NCBI GenBank assembly: GCA_018257865.1
Contig: JAEUBA010000079.1
Location: 1-64,000, forward strand
From: Stereocaulon alpinum
Taxonomy: Eukaryota > Ascomycota > Lecanoromycetes > Lecanorales > Stereocaulaceae
Direction: 5' to 3'
DNA: 64,000 bases
The position numbers and the translations under genes are program-made. Below the pieces are notes generated by a model. The model had not been told where the DNA came from. It worked only from the letters and a program-made list of their open reading frames with translations, and made no database searches. Shown in pieces: positions 22,206 through 35,874 of this stretch (the first letter of the stretch is position 1; each line of letters starts with the position of its first letter).

Positions 22206-25200
22206 ATGCTTGAAGGACTTGTTGCGAACCTGCTCAACAGGTTCTTAGGCATGTACGTCAAGAACTTCGATCCTAAACAGCTCAATGTCGGAATATGGAA
22301 TGGAGATGTCAAGCTGCGCAATTTGGAACTGCGACGTGAAGCGTTGGATCAACTTCACCTCCCTGTCAATGTCGTCGAGGGTCATCTAGGCCAGCTAACT
22401 ATGTCAATACCCTGGACCAATCTGAGAGGCAAGCCTGTAAGAATCAGCATTGAGGATGTCTTCCTTCTCGCTGCCCCGAAAGAAGACGCCGAATACAACG
22501 AGGAAGAGGAGGAGAAAAGGGCCAACGATGTCAAGTTGGAGAAGCTGGAGAACGCTGAGCTACTGAAGTCAAGGAACACGGAAGGCTTAAGTCAAGAAGA
22601 GCAGCAGAAAAGCCAGAGCTTCACGGAAAGTGTGACCACAGCGATCGTTGACAATCTCCAGGTCAGCATCAAGAATATCCACATTCGATATGAAGATTCT
22701 ATTGCAGCCCCAGGCCATCCGTTTGCACTGGGCTTGACACTGCATGAATTTAGTGCAGTGAGTACGGATAAAGACTGGAGGCCAAGCTACATACAATCCA
22801 CATCTGGCACCACCCACAAGCTAGCAGTCTTGAACGCATTGGCTTTCTATTGGAACACAGACGACACATTGTTTGGTACTGGCAAAGGGCAGGACATCGG
22901 TGCAGAGGCCCAGGGTGCAGGCCATGAGGAGATGATTGAGAAGTTCCGAACAGTCATGCAGGAAGGTGAAAATCATCAGTACATGCTGAAGCCGGTAAGC
23001 GGCCGAGCCGCGGTCGAGATGGACAAGACAGGTAAAGTCGATAAACCAAAAATAAAAGCACGACTACTCTTCAACGAACTTGGATTTGTGCTCGATGACG
23101 AACAATACCGTGACGCTCTTATGATGGTCGACCTCTTCCATTACTTCATCCGTCATCAAGAGTACAAGAAGTTCCAACCGAAAAGTACACCAAAGGAAGA
23201 CCCCAGGGCCTGGCTGAGATTTGCGTTCCGATCTGTCTACACGAAAATCCAAGAGCGAAATCGGAGAGATTCGTGGGGCTACATCAAGGAGAGACGAGAT
23301 GATCGCATTCGCTATATTGAACTTTTCAAGAAGAAAAAGAAGGAAGAAAAGATGGAGCCAGCTGAAACTGAGGAACTCGCAAACCTGGAGAAAAAACTCA
23401 GCTACGAAGACCTCCGCTTTTGGCGTTCTCTTGCGCGGAACCAACTTCGTAAGGAGAATGCTGGTGTCAAGAAGCAACCTCCCAAGCAAACTTGGACTCA
23501 ATGGGCTTGGGGCAAGAAACCCGAAGACGAACACAAGGAAGACGATGCTACCATGACCGAGGAGCAGCGGAAGGAGCTCTATGCTGCAATAGATTGGGAC
23601 GAGAAGAAAGCCATCGCCGAAAGCGTTGACCTGCCTAGGGAGACTGTCAAGCTTCAGATCGAGTCCTCTCTTCGGTCCGGAAGCTTCACCCTTAAACAAG
23701 ACCCACATGGCAAAGCAAACGAGATCCTGAGCTTAATGTTCGACAATTTCCAAGCCAAAGCACTACAGCGACCCGATTCGCTATTGGCCGAGGTCAGTCT
23801 CGGAGGCCTGCGAATCAACGACGGAACGACAGAAGGCAGCCTCTTCCCTCAAATCGTCAACTTCAAGGACCCCACGGCTGGAAGTGTGAAAGGGTCGATC
23901 GAAGATGTTGCTGCGGAGGATGCGAATCCCAATCACCAGGAAGAGAAAGCGAAAGCCACTGAGGATGCGCTGTTCCACTTGGTATTCGAGCAGAATCCGC
24001 TGGACGGAAGCGCAGATTCTGCTCTGACGATGAAGCTCAAAAGTATCGAGGTCATCTACAATCCACAATTCATTGTGTCAGTAGCGAATTTCTTCAAGCC
24101 TCCAGAGAGGCACATGGAATCTATTGCAGCTCTCTTGGACACAGCAGGCGCGACGGTAGAGGGCATTAGGCAGCAGACCAGAGCTGGACTGGAATTTGCG
24201 CTTGAAGAACACAAGACACTCAACGCAAACCTCGATATTCAAGCTCCTCTCATAATCATACCAGAAAGCATCACTAAAGAGAGTGCTCTATGTCTGATCG
24301 TTGATGCGGGACATGTCAGTCTCAACAGCGAACTTGTGGACAAAGAGACCATGCGAGACATTCAATCCAAGCAGAAGAAACAGTACAGTGACGAAGATTT
24401 CAGACAACTCGAGGGACTTATGTACGACAAGTTCTTGTTAAAGCTTGACTCGACCCAACTTCTAATCGGACCAGGCATACAAGCTACTAAAGATCAACTG
24501 AATGCCAAGGACGACCCCAAGAACCTCCACATCATTGATCGAATCAATATGGATTTCACTCTTGAGACATCGATCATTCCCAAAGCTTCAGATCTCACCA
24601 AAACGCGTATCTCCGGCCATCTGCCTGTCCTGCATGCTTCGATATCAGACAAGAAATACAAAGACTTGATGAAGCTGATAGATATTGCCATACCCAAATT
24701 TGAGACTGACGAATCACTCGATGGTCGAACTAAGGCTCCTACGAAGGATACTAAGGCTTCGTCTACAGGAAAGTCTAGAGCACAGGAAGTCATGAGCAGA
24801 GAGCGTTCCAAGTCCGTCTCAGCAGACCAGCATGACCTTGATATTGATGATGAGTCTGGGGATGAAAACGAGAAGAAGTCTTTCGCCAGCAAAAACGGTG
24901 CCGACACCGAGGAGGTAAACCTCCATCAACGGAACTTTGAGTTCAAGTTCACCGTGGACAGACTGCAAGGTTCTCTGTACCGGGCCGACCCTAACAATCG
25001 CAAGCCAGATCAACTTCTAGTGGAGCTCGTAGCTGAGCATTTTCATCTCGACTTCTATCTGAGGCCGTACGACATGGTTGCGGAGGTGCTGTTGAAATCG
25101 TTGAACGTGGATGACCACATCGACGAAGATCCCAGCCCAGATTTCAAGCAAATTGTCTCAAGCCGCGGCTTTGGCGTTGAGGAGGAGAGGGATCTCTTCA

Positions 25201-28200
25201 ATCTAAAATTTGTCAAGGTCAATACTGATTCTCCAGAATTTGATTCTACATATGAAGGCATTGCAACGCATCTTGACGTCTCTATCTCGACGATAAATTT
25301 GGTAGTAACGAGAAAAACACTCCTGACACTACTGGACTTTGTTCTCATAACGTTCGCGAGTCCCGATGACTCCGTCCCAACCCAGAAGGCAATCGGTGAT
25401 TCAGACGGATCAGATCGCAAGAAGACTGAACAAGCGACTTCTCAGTCAACATCAGGCTCGGACAAAATCCGCATCAAAGTTGACCTCGAAAGTGTTGCGC
25501 TGATACTGAATAATGATGGGATACGTTTGGCCACACTCACCCTCAGTACAGCCAATGTTGGTCTCTTCCTAAGCGGCGGCTCTATGCAAGTTGGAGCTAG
25601 GCTCGGGAATCTATCATTAGTAGATGACATCAATCAAGGCGCATCAGCGGATTCTCCACTTCGTCAATTGGTTGCAATACAAGGCCAAGAGCTTGCCGAC
25701 TTCAAATATGAGACTTTCGATGGGAAGAGCCGTGACTATCCAGGATATGACACGAAAATATATCTTAGATCTGGATCCATCAAAGTCAACTTCCTCGAAG
25801 AGCCCTTCCGTAAGATCATCGACTTCCTAGTCAAATTTGGCAAGATGCAAGCCATCTTCAACGCCGCCAGGGAGGCGGCGGCCAATCGTGCGAGCCAAAT
25901 GCAAGAAAGCACTACGAAGATGCACTTTGATGTGCTAATCAAGACTCCAATCCTGGTCTTTCCTCGAGTGATGGAAGCGGACAAGCCTCGTGACCTGTTA
26001 ACAGCTTATCTCGGCGAGTTTTATGCGAGCAACGAATTTGTAAAGTTCGGCTCGGTTGAGGGTAACAAGATATCTGCTGGTATCAGAAACGTTCGTTTGA
26101 CTTCCGACTTCCACTACGACAACAATCAGTCCGAAGAGCTTGAAATGATTGACAAGGTAGACCTCGACTTCAAGGTCACCATTGCGGAGCATCAACAAGA
26201 TTCGAAACGCCCGGACATGGAGGTTGAAGGGAAAATGTCTCCAATCAACCTGCGTGTAGCTCAAACAGAATTGAAATTCCTCATGGAGCTCTCAAAGACA
26301 GTTCCAAATGCTTTCGCAGCTGATCCTGATGAGCAGACTGAGGAGCAGGTCATGGAAGAACTTCCGAAATCGACTGTGGAGCCAGCGAGGAAGCTCACGC
26401 AGAGATCTACTGGAGACGAAAAGGAGCCCGAACCAACTATCCATCAAGGACCAGAACTGGGGTCTAACGCCGAGACTTGGACGAAGCTTGATTTTGTCTT
26501 GGATGCACCAACTGTTGCTCTGGAGCTAATCCTGGCAAAGGAAGGTGAACCCGTCGGAGATGTTGAAGCTGCTAGTCTTTCTAAATTTGCGTTGAATGAC
26601 ACCAAGGTTAAAGTCCGCATGAAGACTGATGACTCCCTCGAATCAGAGCTGTTAATCAATTCGTTTACGATCAAGGATAGCAGAAAGCATGAGACGAACA
26701 AATTCAGAAAAATCATGTCCTTGATCAACGATGACGTGAAACAGCAATTCATGGCCAGTGTAACCATGTCCGGTGGAAAAGAGAAGCATATGATTGCCAT
26801 GCTCACCATTGACAGCCCGCGTATCATCATGGCTATAGATTACCTCTTGGCAGTACAAGCTTTTGCGAACAGTGCATTCCCACCGGACGAGTCGATGGAG
26901 ATCGAAGACGCTTCCCAAGAAGCAGTCTTGGGCGATGAGACTGACAGTGGGATTAGCACCCCTGCGGATGGTAATGTGAAGGATGCTCAAAGCAAGCTCG
27001 AAGTTGCACCTGCTCAGGAAAGCTCTATGAGCGTATCATTCCGTATCAACATCGTGGATGCACAGGCAATTCTGATTGCTAATCCAACAATCTCCAATTC
27101 GGAGGCCATTGTTCTTGGGACGAAGCAGGTCCTTGTATCCCGGCAAAATGCTTCTACACTTCAGGTCACCAAAATTGGCATGTTCCTATGCCGCATGGAC
27201 AAGTTTGAAACAAGTCGGTTACGAATACTTGATGACTTTTCCATCACAATGTCTATGGACAGCCGCTCTCAAGGAAAGAAGTCTTCCCTAACGAGTATCT
27301 CGGTTGAGGTTGAGCCGCTAGTATTGCGACTCTCGCTCCGTGATATCCTGCTTGCACTGCAAATTGTCAACAAAGCATCGGAGATGTCAAACAACATCAG
27401 TAGTGGTGAAACATTGGAAGACACGGAGCCTACGAAAATCAAGCAGATTACTGGCACCACGGCTGCGTCAACCAGGCGCAAGTCAGTGGCTGGCAAGCCA
27501 ACATCGACTGCGGCCAAGAAAACTTCTAGATCAATCCCACCTAATAAGCCATCGGGGAAGCCTTCCATAGCACCTCAGAGCTCCATCGTGATGAAGAGGG
27601 AAGAGATGAACGCAACGATTGATGGCATTAGAGTAATACTCATCGGAGATCTCCATGAATTGCCGCTACTAGATTGGAGCATCAAGAAATTCAACGTCGA
27701 CGTCCGAGATTGGTCGAGCTCAATGACTGGTGACACTAGCTTTGACACTTACATGAACGTCTACAACTTCTCTAAATCTGCGTGGGAACCTCTAATCGAG
27801 CCTTGGCAACTGGGCTTCCATGTCAACAAGAGTACAGATCCGGACTGTCTTGCGGTTGAGATTTACTCTCATAAGACGATGGAGCTTACTGTAACTTCGG
27901 CGACCATTGCCCTCGCATCTAAGTCCGCTCAATTTCTGTCTACCGATGAAGATGTACTATCAAAGCCGAGAGGGGCAGATGCACCTTACAGGATTCGCAA
28001 CTACACTGGTTTTGACCTCAGTCTTTGGGCTGCTGCGCGTGAAGAGGACCAAGGATCTGCCGCAAAGCTCAGTGATGGCGAGGAGGCTCCATGGCGTTTT
28101 GAAGACCCTACAACAATGCGAGAGAATCTCTCGCCCGAGGGGAGTGCTGGAATTGTTGGTCTCAAGCTAGAGGGTAGCGGCTTCGACAGTATCGAACGCA

Positions 28201-31200
28201 TCGGCGTCAACCGAGAAGGGGAGACACTGTACAATCTGAAGCCCAGGAAAGAAAATGTCCTCCATCGGTTGCTAGTCGAGGTCAAGCTTGGTAGTGACAA
28301 TGTCAAGTACATTACCTTCCGATCTCCTCTACTCGTCGAAAACAATACGCAGATACCCGTGGAGATAGGTGTTTTCAGCCCAGAGGAGGGCCATCTTCTC
28401 AAGATAGAGAAGATTGCTCCAGGTGAAGCACGGCCAGCTCCAGTCGGTGCTGCTTTCATGCACTCCTTGGTCGTCAGACCTGATCAGGGTTTCGGGTACA
28501 CTTGGTCAAACGAGCGGTTGTTCTGGAAAGACCTTCTTAAGCGACCCACGAGAACGATAACATGCAAGGGTGAAAACAGCGATCAGTCACCACCGTTTTA
28601 TTTCCAGATGAACGCCTCGTATGATAAGAACGATCCAATGACTAAGGTGTACCCCTACATGAGGATCAAACTCCATGCCCCTATCGAGCTCCAGAACCTA
28701 CTGCCATATGACTTCAAGTATCGCATTCACGATAAAAACACCAAGAAGGACTGGACCAATTTCCTCCGAAAGGGTGGAGTCAGTCCAGTCCATGTGGTTG
28801 AATTATCGCACCTGCTGCTTCTAAGTGTCGATATGCAGGATACCGTTTTTAAGCAAAGCGAGTTCGCTGTGGTGAACTCCAATACCCAAGAAGACTTCCG
28901 CCGAGAGAATACTCTGGCCGTAAAAGATCCTCAAGGCGTACAGCTCAATCTCAAGCTTCATTACTTCAACGTATCCGATAGTGGTGGTGCCTTCAAGGTC
29001 TCCGTCTACAGTCCGTACCTCGTTCTCAACAAGACAGGCTTAGACATCAATCTACAGAGCAAGTCCATGTTCTCATCTGCCAAGTCAGCGGCTGGTCAAG
29101 GTGTACGTATGGACTCGGACCGAGGCTCCAAAAAGGCGCTTCCCTACATGTTCTCTTACCCGAATGATGACCGCAAAAATCGTGCCAACATCAAAGTCGG
29201 TGAATCAACGTGGAGCAAGCCACAGAGTCTTGACGCTATTGGTAGTGCGTTTTCCGTTGTCTTGCCATCAGCGAATGCAAAATCTGAATTACACGTCGGC
29301 ATTTCAGTGGCCGAAGGCGAGGGAAAATACAATCTGACCAAAGTAGTCACTGTTGCACCTCGATTCATACTGAAGAACAAATTGAACGAGCAGATCAACA
29401 TCCGCGAACCCGGGTCTTCCAACGTTATGAAGTTGAAGCATGGAGAGCTACTACCACTTCATTTCATCCGGCAAACACCAGAGAAGCAATTATGTCTCTG
29501 TTTTGATGGAGTGAACAATCAATGGTCGTCGCCTTTCAATATTACAAATGTCGGGACAGTTCATGTCAAGCTTGCCAAAGCCGGACAAAAGCAGCAGCTC
29601 ATCCGCGTTGAAGTCATCATGGAGGCAGCAACTATCTTCCTTCACATTAGCATCGAAACCAAGCACTGGCCCTTCTCAATGAGAAATGAAAGCGATCTTG
29701 AATACATGTTCTACCAGACGAATCCCAATCTCGAAGAAGACGAAGAAGACAATGGGACAGGATGGAAGCCTATTCGGTACCGCCTACCCGCTAAGAGCAT
29801 CATGCCGTATGCTTGGGATTATCCTGCTGCCAAGAACAAGGAGCTTATCGTAGCGTGTAATGGCAAAGAAAGACGTGTCAAACTCGCTGAGATTGGCAAT
29901 CTGATTCCGTGGAAAGTCCCCGGCGGCCAGGGCAAGCAGCCACGCATCGTTAATCTCAATATAGTCGCCGAAGGTCCTACACAGACGTTAGTGCTCTCGA
30001 AATACAGACCGTCGGAGAGTATGTACAAGCAGAAGTCTGGGTCTGCTCAAGCGTCACAAGCCACTGGCTTCGAAGTCAAGGAGCTGGACTCTGATGTCAC
30101 TTTCAAGGCTCAGCTCCGCCTCGCTGGAATTGGCCTTTCTCTAGTCAACACGCAATTGAAGGAGCTGTTGTATTTCACACTACGCGAGATCGAACTCAAG
30201 TATGGTGACTCCCCGCTGTACCAGACTTTGAATTCTACCATCAAATGGATCCAGATCGACAACCAACTCTACGGTGGAGTTTTCCCCATTCTACTGTATC
30301 CCAGCGTCGTACCAAAGACAGGGAAGGAGATGGAAGCACATCCCATCTTTCATGCGATGGTCACTCGGGTCAAGGACGACTCGTATGGCGTGATGTACAT
30401 CAAATACTTCACATTACTACTGCAGCAGATGACGCTCGAACTCGACGAAGACTTCATCTTTACCATGCTGGAATTTGCCAAGGTTCCTGGTGCCTCGTGG
30501 TCTGAAGAATCCGAGGGCAAACTTTGTGATGAGAATTTGGACATACCAGAGCCTCAACAAGAAGAACAAGGACAAGACATCTATTTTGAGTTGCTGCACT
30601 TGCAGCCCATGCAATTGGATCTTTCATTCGTCCGGACAGAGCGTATTAATGCCGAGGATACTGCGACCTCATCTAATCCCTTGATGTTCTTCGTCAATAT
30701 CATGACGATGTCTGTTGGCAATGTCAATGATGCGCCTTTGAGATTCAATGCCTTGATGTTGGAAAATGCTCGGATCTCAATCCCAGCTCTACTAGCAAGC
30801 GTCCAGAGCCATTACACCCAGGAATCCATTCGACAGATGCACATCATCCTCGGTTCAGCCGACTTCCTAGGTAATCCCGTTGGTCTTTTCAACAACGTTA
30901 GTTCCGGTGTTGCCGATATCTTCTATGAGCCATACCAAGGACTAGTGATGACCGATAGGCCACAAGAGCTTGGCATAGGCATCGCCAAAGGAGCCTCAAG
31001 CTTCGTCAAGAAGTCTGTCTTTGGTTTCTCGGATAGCATGGCCAAGTTCACGGGCAGTATGTCCAAGGGTCTTGCGGCTGCAACGCTTGACAAGGAGTAT
31101 CAAGACCAGCGCCGGATGTCGAAATCGAGGAATCGGCCCAAACACGCCCTGTACGGTGTCACCTCTGGGGGCAATGCTTTCGCTACCAGCATAGCGAGTG

Positions 31201-31846
31201 GTATTGGCGGCTTGGCACGCCACCCACTGCAAGGTGCCGAGAAAGAGGGTGTGCAAGGTTTTGTGAAGGGTGTTGGCAAAGGCTTCCTAGGTCTCGCAAC
31301 CAAGCCAGCCATTGGAGCCTTTGATCTGGCCTCAAGTGAGTTTTTGATCACCTTACACTGCACAAGCATCTGCTAACCAAACCCTCAGATATGGCCGAAG
31401 GGGTTCGTAATACCACCACAGTGTTTGACCAGGAAGGCCTCGATCGAGTGCGACTGACCCGCTTCATCGGCATGGATGGTATCGTCCGCCCCTATGCTCA
31501 ACGTGAGGCCCTCGGCCAGTTCTGGCTCAAGACACTGGACGACGGCAAATTCTTCCACGAAGACTACATCGCGCATCTGGAACTCCAAGGCAAAGACCTC
31601 ATGGTTATGCTCACCTATGAACGCATCATGCTTATCAAGACTAAAAGATTGAAGAGCGAATGGGACATCAAGTTGAATGACATACAGACAATTAGCAAGG
31701 AGAGGACCGGCATGAACATCACGCTAAAGGGAGGAACTAATGGACCTTTCATTCCCGTGAGCGAGGAAAGCTCGAGGAACTGGCTGTATAAGCAGATCGG
31801 GATTGCTGTCAATGCTTTCAATGACAAGTATAATGCGAAGGGATGA
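22206..31846 (+). CDS. VPS13: Vps13 bridge-like lipid transfer protein
   Basis: A single 9.1-kb exon (22206-31335) plus a short last exon (31389-31846), joined in phase 1, gives 3195 aa. The N-terminus MLEGLVANLLNRFLGMYVKN is the canonical chorein domain, followed by GIWNGDVKLRNLELRREAL. Long repeats of beta-rich segments form the predicted lipid-conducting groove. A VAB/SHR-BD-like region lies at roughly 1950-2500 and an ATG_C-type segment (FLGNPVGLFNNVSSGVADIF) near 2890. The last exon completes a PH-like C-terminus (LTYERIMLIKTKRL). Known role: bulk phospholipid transport at membrane contact sites (ER, mitochondria, vacuole, prospore membrane), recruited by adaptors through the VAB domain. 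The length is in the family range (about 3100-3200). The start is the first ATG of the frame. Confidence 0.97.
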
Positions 31847-32259
31847 GGGATGGAAGAACGGTAGAGTGTACAAATCAGCGTATGTCAAGCGTGCTTTTGC
31901 TCAACATAGCGTGGCATTTGGTTTCGGCGTTGTATAAGCATTAGTAATTAGTCTTCATCCCTCTTGTAGCCTTTGAATTTGGTTTTAAGGTCTCTTGAAG
32001 CCCTCACAGATTCAGGCTTCACTCCTGCAAAGGGCAAGCAACAAGCGAGAGTCCACATGACCATCGCCATCTTTTCTTGCAATATGTCTTAGCCATCTTA
32101 TACTTGCTCCACCGTGAGTATTCTCTTTTCACAGAGAATTAATTTCGGTACTGTAACGCCCGGAACAGACTTCAACCTCTTCCCACCAGCTTCCTTCATC
32201 TCCTCAGTCTGCTACCCTCTCTTGTAGATCTTCAAAAGCCTTTCCCAGAGCACAAAGCA
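31847..32259. other. Convergent 3' spacer, no gene supported
   Basis: About 410 bases holding the 3' untranslated regions of VPS13 and the convergent 2H phosphoesterase gene. No other feature was seen. Confidence 0.5.
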
Positions 32260-32997
32260 TCAAGAAGCAGCCTCCGCCTCAAGCTCAGGCAACGGAACAC
32301 TAGCAACCTCCGCATAAACCTGATCTACCACCACCTCGCCCTCCATGACCAACTTAGCACCCATCTCACAAATAGCAACTTTCTCGATCCTAAAATCCTT
32401 CGCCCACTCAAAGTCCTGATATCTCTCAATTAGGGAAGTAGCATCAAACTTCCCACTCCCCTTCCCCCATCGCTTTTTCCCGCTCTTGGCTTCCCGCGCG
32501 TAGATTGTGTTCACAATGGTAGCGTGTAGCTTCAGCTGTCGGTCTTCTGGGATGAGGAACCCTGCTTCTATGAAAGCTTGCCGGAGGGTGGTGCAAAAGG
32601 GGAGGAGAGGTGCTGCGGATACTGTTGTTGGGGCTGTGTAGAGGGAGGACGTTCGAGTTGGTGACTGCATGGCATGCATACCGGTGAATGTTACTGTTGA
32701 TAAAGGTGCGGGAGAAGCGTCGTTGCAGGTGCGAAGGAGCGAGGTGATGTTGAATTCTTTTAGCATCGTGCATGCTGCGTCGAGGCGTTCGGGTGTTAGG
32801 AGACTCATTACTCCGAGCGTCAAGTGGAGGGCGCCGACGGGTCGAATGGCTTTGGGAGGTAGTTGCGTCTCGCTGGCTTCGTTGGGAGAGGTTACTTCGG
32901 ATGTGAAGCGCTGGAGGGCGGCTTGGAACTGTGGTCTTGATGTTGCTGTGATTAGAGGGAGGCAGAGAAAATGGGTCAATTGGGGCTTTGGTGGCAT
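32260..32997 (-). CDS. AKAP7-like / 2H phosphoesterase superfamily protein
   Basis: A 245-aa single-exon frame from an ATG. Two HxT motifs define the 2H fold: LHLTLGV (His58, Thr60) and LHATIVN (His158, Thr160), about 100 residues apart as usual. The N-terminal THFLCLPL strand and the KLHATIVNTIYA context match the AKAP7 nuclear-localisation-type (LigT/ASCC1-like) domain found in fungi. Family members are 2',5'-phosphodiesterases or RNA-binding cofactors; the substrate here is not known. A 277-codon overlapping frame on the same strand (32444-33277) is treated as a shadow. Confidence 0.85.
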   Translation of the reverse strand: MPPKPQLTHFLCLPLITATSRPQFQAALQRFTSEVTSPNEASETQLPPKAIRPVGALHLTLGVMSLLTPERLDAACTMLKEFNITSLLRTCNDASPAPLSTVTFTGMHAMQSPTRTSSLYTAPTTVSAAPLLPFCTTLRQAFIEAGFLIPEDRQLKLHATIVNTIYAREAKSGKKRWGKGSGKFDATSLIERYQDFEWAKDFRIEKVAICEMGAKLVMEGEVVVDQVYAEVASVPLPELEAEAAS

Positions 32998-34502
32998 GGC
33001 GATGTTCCTCGGGAATCACAGAGTTTGATGGTCTTAGTCGAGAGAGAGAAGAGCTGTGGGTTGGGATTAAGACGGAGGTCAAGTAGGTTGATAGATGGTT
33101 AGAGTAAGAAGGAGATTGCTGAAGTCGATGTATGACAGGGTATAAACACAGGGGGCGGAGAAGGGCTTGACTCCCTTGAGCGTCCGATGCCATTGGTAGC
33201 AGTCTGCCATAGTGGGCGACGCTCACAGTGCGACATAATTTATCGAAGAGTTCTTGAGTCAGACGCAGCAGGCCCAAGACTGATCCACATCTACCTTATC
33301 TTATTCAGCGCGCAAAACCGCTCTGGAAGACACTTACCCGGAAGGTACCCCAAAGCTGGATTCTAAGACCCTCGGAGGGATCCGGTTAGTGTGCGACTTC
33401 CGGGTACTCCGGGTCGCCAAAAGTGTCGCTTAGACGACCACCTACGGGGTTCGCTTCGGGCAAGTTGCGGTCTCAGCAATCCAGCCCACTCACTAATGAA
33501 CCCTTCTACATAGCCACAGCAAGAGCCAGGACATCTTGGGATGGTTTGAAAGACGCGCACCTGAGCTCGCTCCTAGCATCTACACCATCCCTGTCTGCTT
33601 GTCTGCGTCTATCTTATTTGGACCCAATGATCAACCGGCCGGGGGTGAACATGACCTCATGCTGATGTGCAGGCCTAACGCCCGGCTGTGGAGACATTCC
33701 TCCCAGCCTTTACGGAGCTAAAGCAGAGGATATCGGATTGTTCTTGATGCCAGAGACGAACAGAATGTGAAGTCAACTCTCTTGATACATGTATTACGCG
33801 TAGTCTTGTTGACTCTTCTTCTCAATCAGCACGAATATACCAGTGAGTACCTCTCCTTGTGGTTTACGGTACCTGCGATGCCTTTCTCTAACCAATTCGG
33901 CCTCTACTTGGAAATACCTCGACTTGTCTCAATGAAACTTGTAGCGAGCAAAGCGTATAAGAAGGTATGAGTCTAGCAAGGGACCTCCAGGACTCAGGCT
34001 CGGACATAGTCATTGAAGTAGACCTGGCCAATGTCTTTGGGCGGAATCAAATTTCTAGCAAGTTTGTGTCGTCTCTCACTACTGTTATCAACCAGAGCGA
34101 TACCATGATACAACCCCCCAGCTTGTCTAACTAACATGCTACGGCCTCTAACAGAAGTTGGCAGAACGAAGCCTTGGAAACGCTTCAGAGTTGCCATAAC
34201 CCAGCTGAGCCTATACCTGATTGCTTTTGCACATGTACATGACCTTTCACCTCGCGGTGACATCCCGCTGGAAGATCACGCCTCGGACATCATACGTCAT
34301 GGGCTGCTCCAGTAACTAACTGTTTGGGATGGGCGCATAAATATACATGTCAATGAAAGTAGCTGGTTCGGTGTCTTTCCTTACCTCTTGAGAGAACGGG
34401 AACGCACAGCCAACGACCCGCTCTCAGGTACAGACCAAACTTCGCTGAATACTCTAGTGAACGGTCGAGGCTGGAGTGTCTATATCAGTACAATTGGGTT
34501 TG
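32998..34502. other. Gene-poor stretch, no gene supported
   Basis: About 1.5 kb with only short frames on both strands, most lacking ATG starts. No repeat or RNA gene was recognised. Confidence 0.5.
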
Positions 34503-35102
34503 ATGATCCATATTCAATATCCGTTGGCCGAATCAGGATCTAGGAATGGGTTCTCACTTGAAGTGGAGTCTTTAGACGAGGAATCATGGACGGCCCTACC
34601 CATAGTTCGATGGACTACATACAGAACTAGAACGCGGTCGAGGGTGCTGGGGAGTGGGCAAAACTTCGTTGCGCAGATGATGTAGGATTTGGTCGACCGC
34701 GCTGCGGAGTGTGGAAGGAACTTTTTATGTTCATGCTTCAAGTGCACGGACATTTACATAAGGAAAACCATGGATGAAGCCCTTTGGCAAAGCACGCCGC
34801 CAGAGGCTTGTGAGCACTTAGTGGAACATGACAGACAGGTATGCTTGCCACTCGGCTGCAAGACCATGAATAATATATATTATGGGGGCTATGGCGAAAC
34901 TTATCCACGAGTGACAGTCTACCTGACAGCTCACAATACGGCTGCGAAATGGAGAGCTTTGTGTGATACTAGTGTATCAACCTGGGATGACAGAAATGAG
35001 GCATATGGAGCTCAAGTTTCCTTTCGAGGTTCTGACTGCTGCCTTTCCTGGGCGATCGATCAAGTTTCGACAAAGCCTGGCAGATGGATTATTATTCTCT
35101 GA
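34503..35102 (+). pseudogene. Open frame broken by one TAG, hypothetical
   Basis: From an ATG at 34503 a frame runs to a TAG at 34683-34685 and then continues in the same frame to 35102. The second part has several Cys (NFLCSCFKC, GCKTM, SDCCLSW) and an ATG at 34770. It could be a pseudogene with one nonsense codon, a gene with a short intron over the TAG, or chance. No family is recognised. Confidence 0.25.
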
Positions 35103-35874
35103 GCTGATTGGACATGCGGAATGACTTGAACGACATGGATGGCATATGAAGCTGGTAGCCCTATTTACGGAGTTAAGACCACCTGACGGTCAAACGACAA
35201 GAGGATTACAAAGTTTGGGTTAGTCTCTGAGTATGTCTCCTTTGAGAACTTCTATAGTAAAGGCCCTCATCCTGCACGCTATATGACCTCCATCTACCCA
35301 TCCGTATCGCCAGTGTGCATAGTTTATATTACACACCGAGGACAGCCAAACGCGCGGCACCGCTACATATCGAACATCCAATAGGTCGCTGCTGCTGTTT
35401 ACGTTGATCTCACTTGCCACTATATACATTAAGACTTGATCAGAACCTCACAAAACTTTGACTCTAGAGTCCTGCTCAATTCAACCTTGGTAATCTGCCT
35501 TCATGTGCCGTCTCAAAGTCCATATACAACATCCAGGTTTTACAATATCTCAGACCGATATCATCATCGATTTTTTTTCTTACAATGGCTCCTATGGCTG
35601 TTATTGGGGGGCCCTACATCGGATCTTCTCACACTTTGAAGAAAGACCTCACAGAACGTTTTGCTTTTGCGCCTTTCGCCGTCAAGGTTTCACGCGCTTC
35701 CCGTTTCATGCCGACCCGACTATGCGCCATCGAGACATGATGTCGCGTGAGGTTATGATGTGAAAGCTATCAATAAGCTTAAGTATTCCTCATTCAAGAG
35801 CAAACATCGCAGAGAGAACCGTCCACGCGTTGGCCCATACCCCGTCGCGCTTCCTCCCTATTCAATGCGTAACG
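35103..35874. other. Intergenic, no gene supported
   Basis: About 770 bases upstream of the small secreted protein gene. Only short frames are present. Confidence 0.5.

Noticed and set aside
23064..23708. 214-codon minus-strand frame inside VPS13
   Set aside because: An antisense shadow of a conserved coding exon.
32444..33277. 277-codon minus-strand frame
   Set aside because: It overlaps the 2H phosphoesterase gene in another frame, and its Ser/Arg/His-rich composition is that of a shadow frame.
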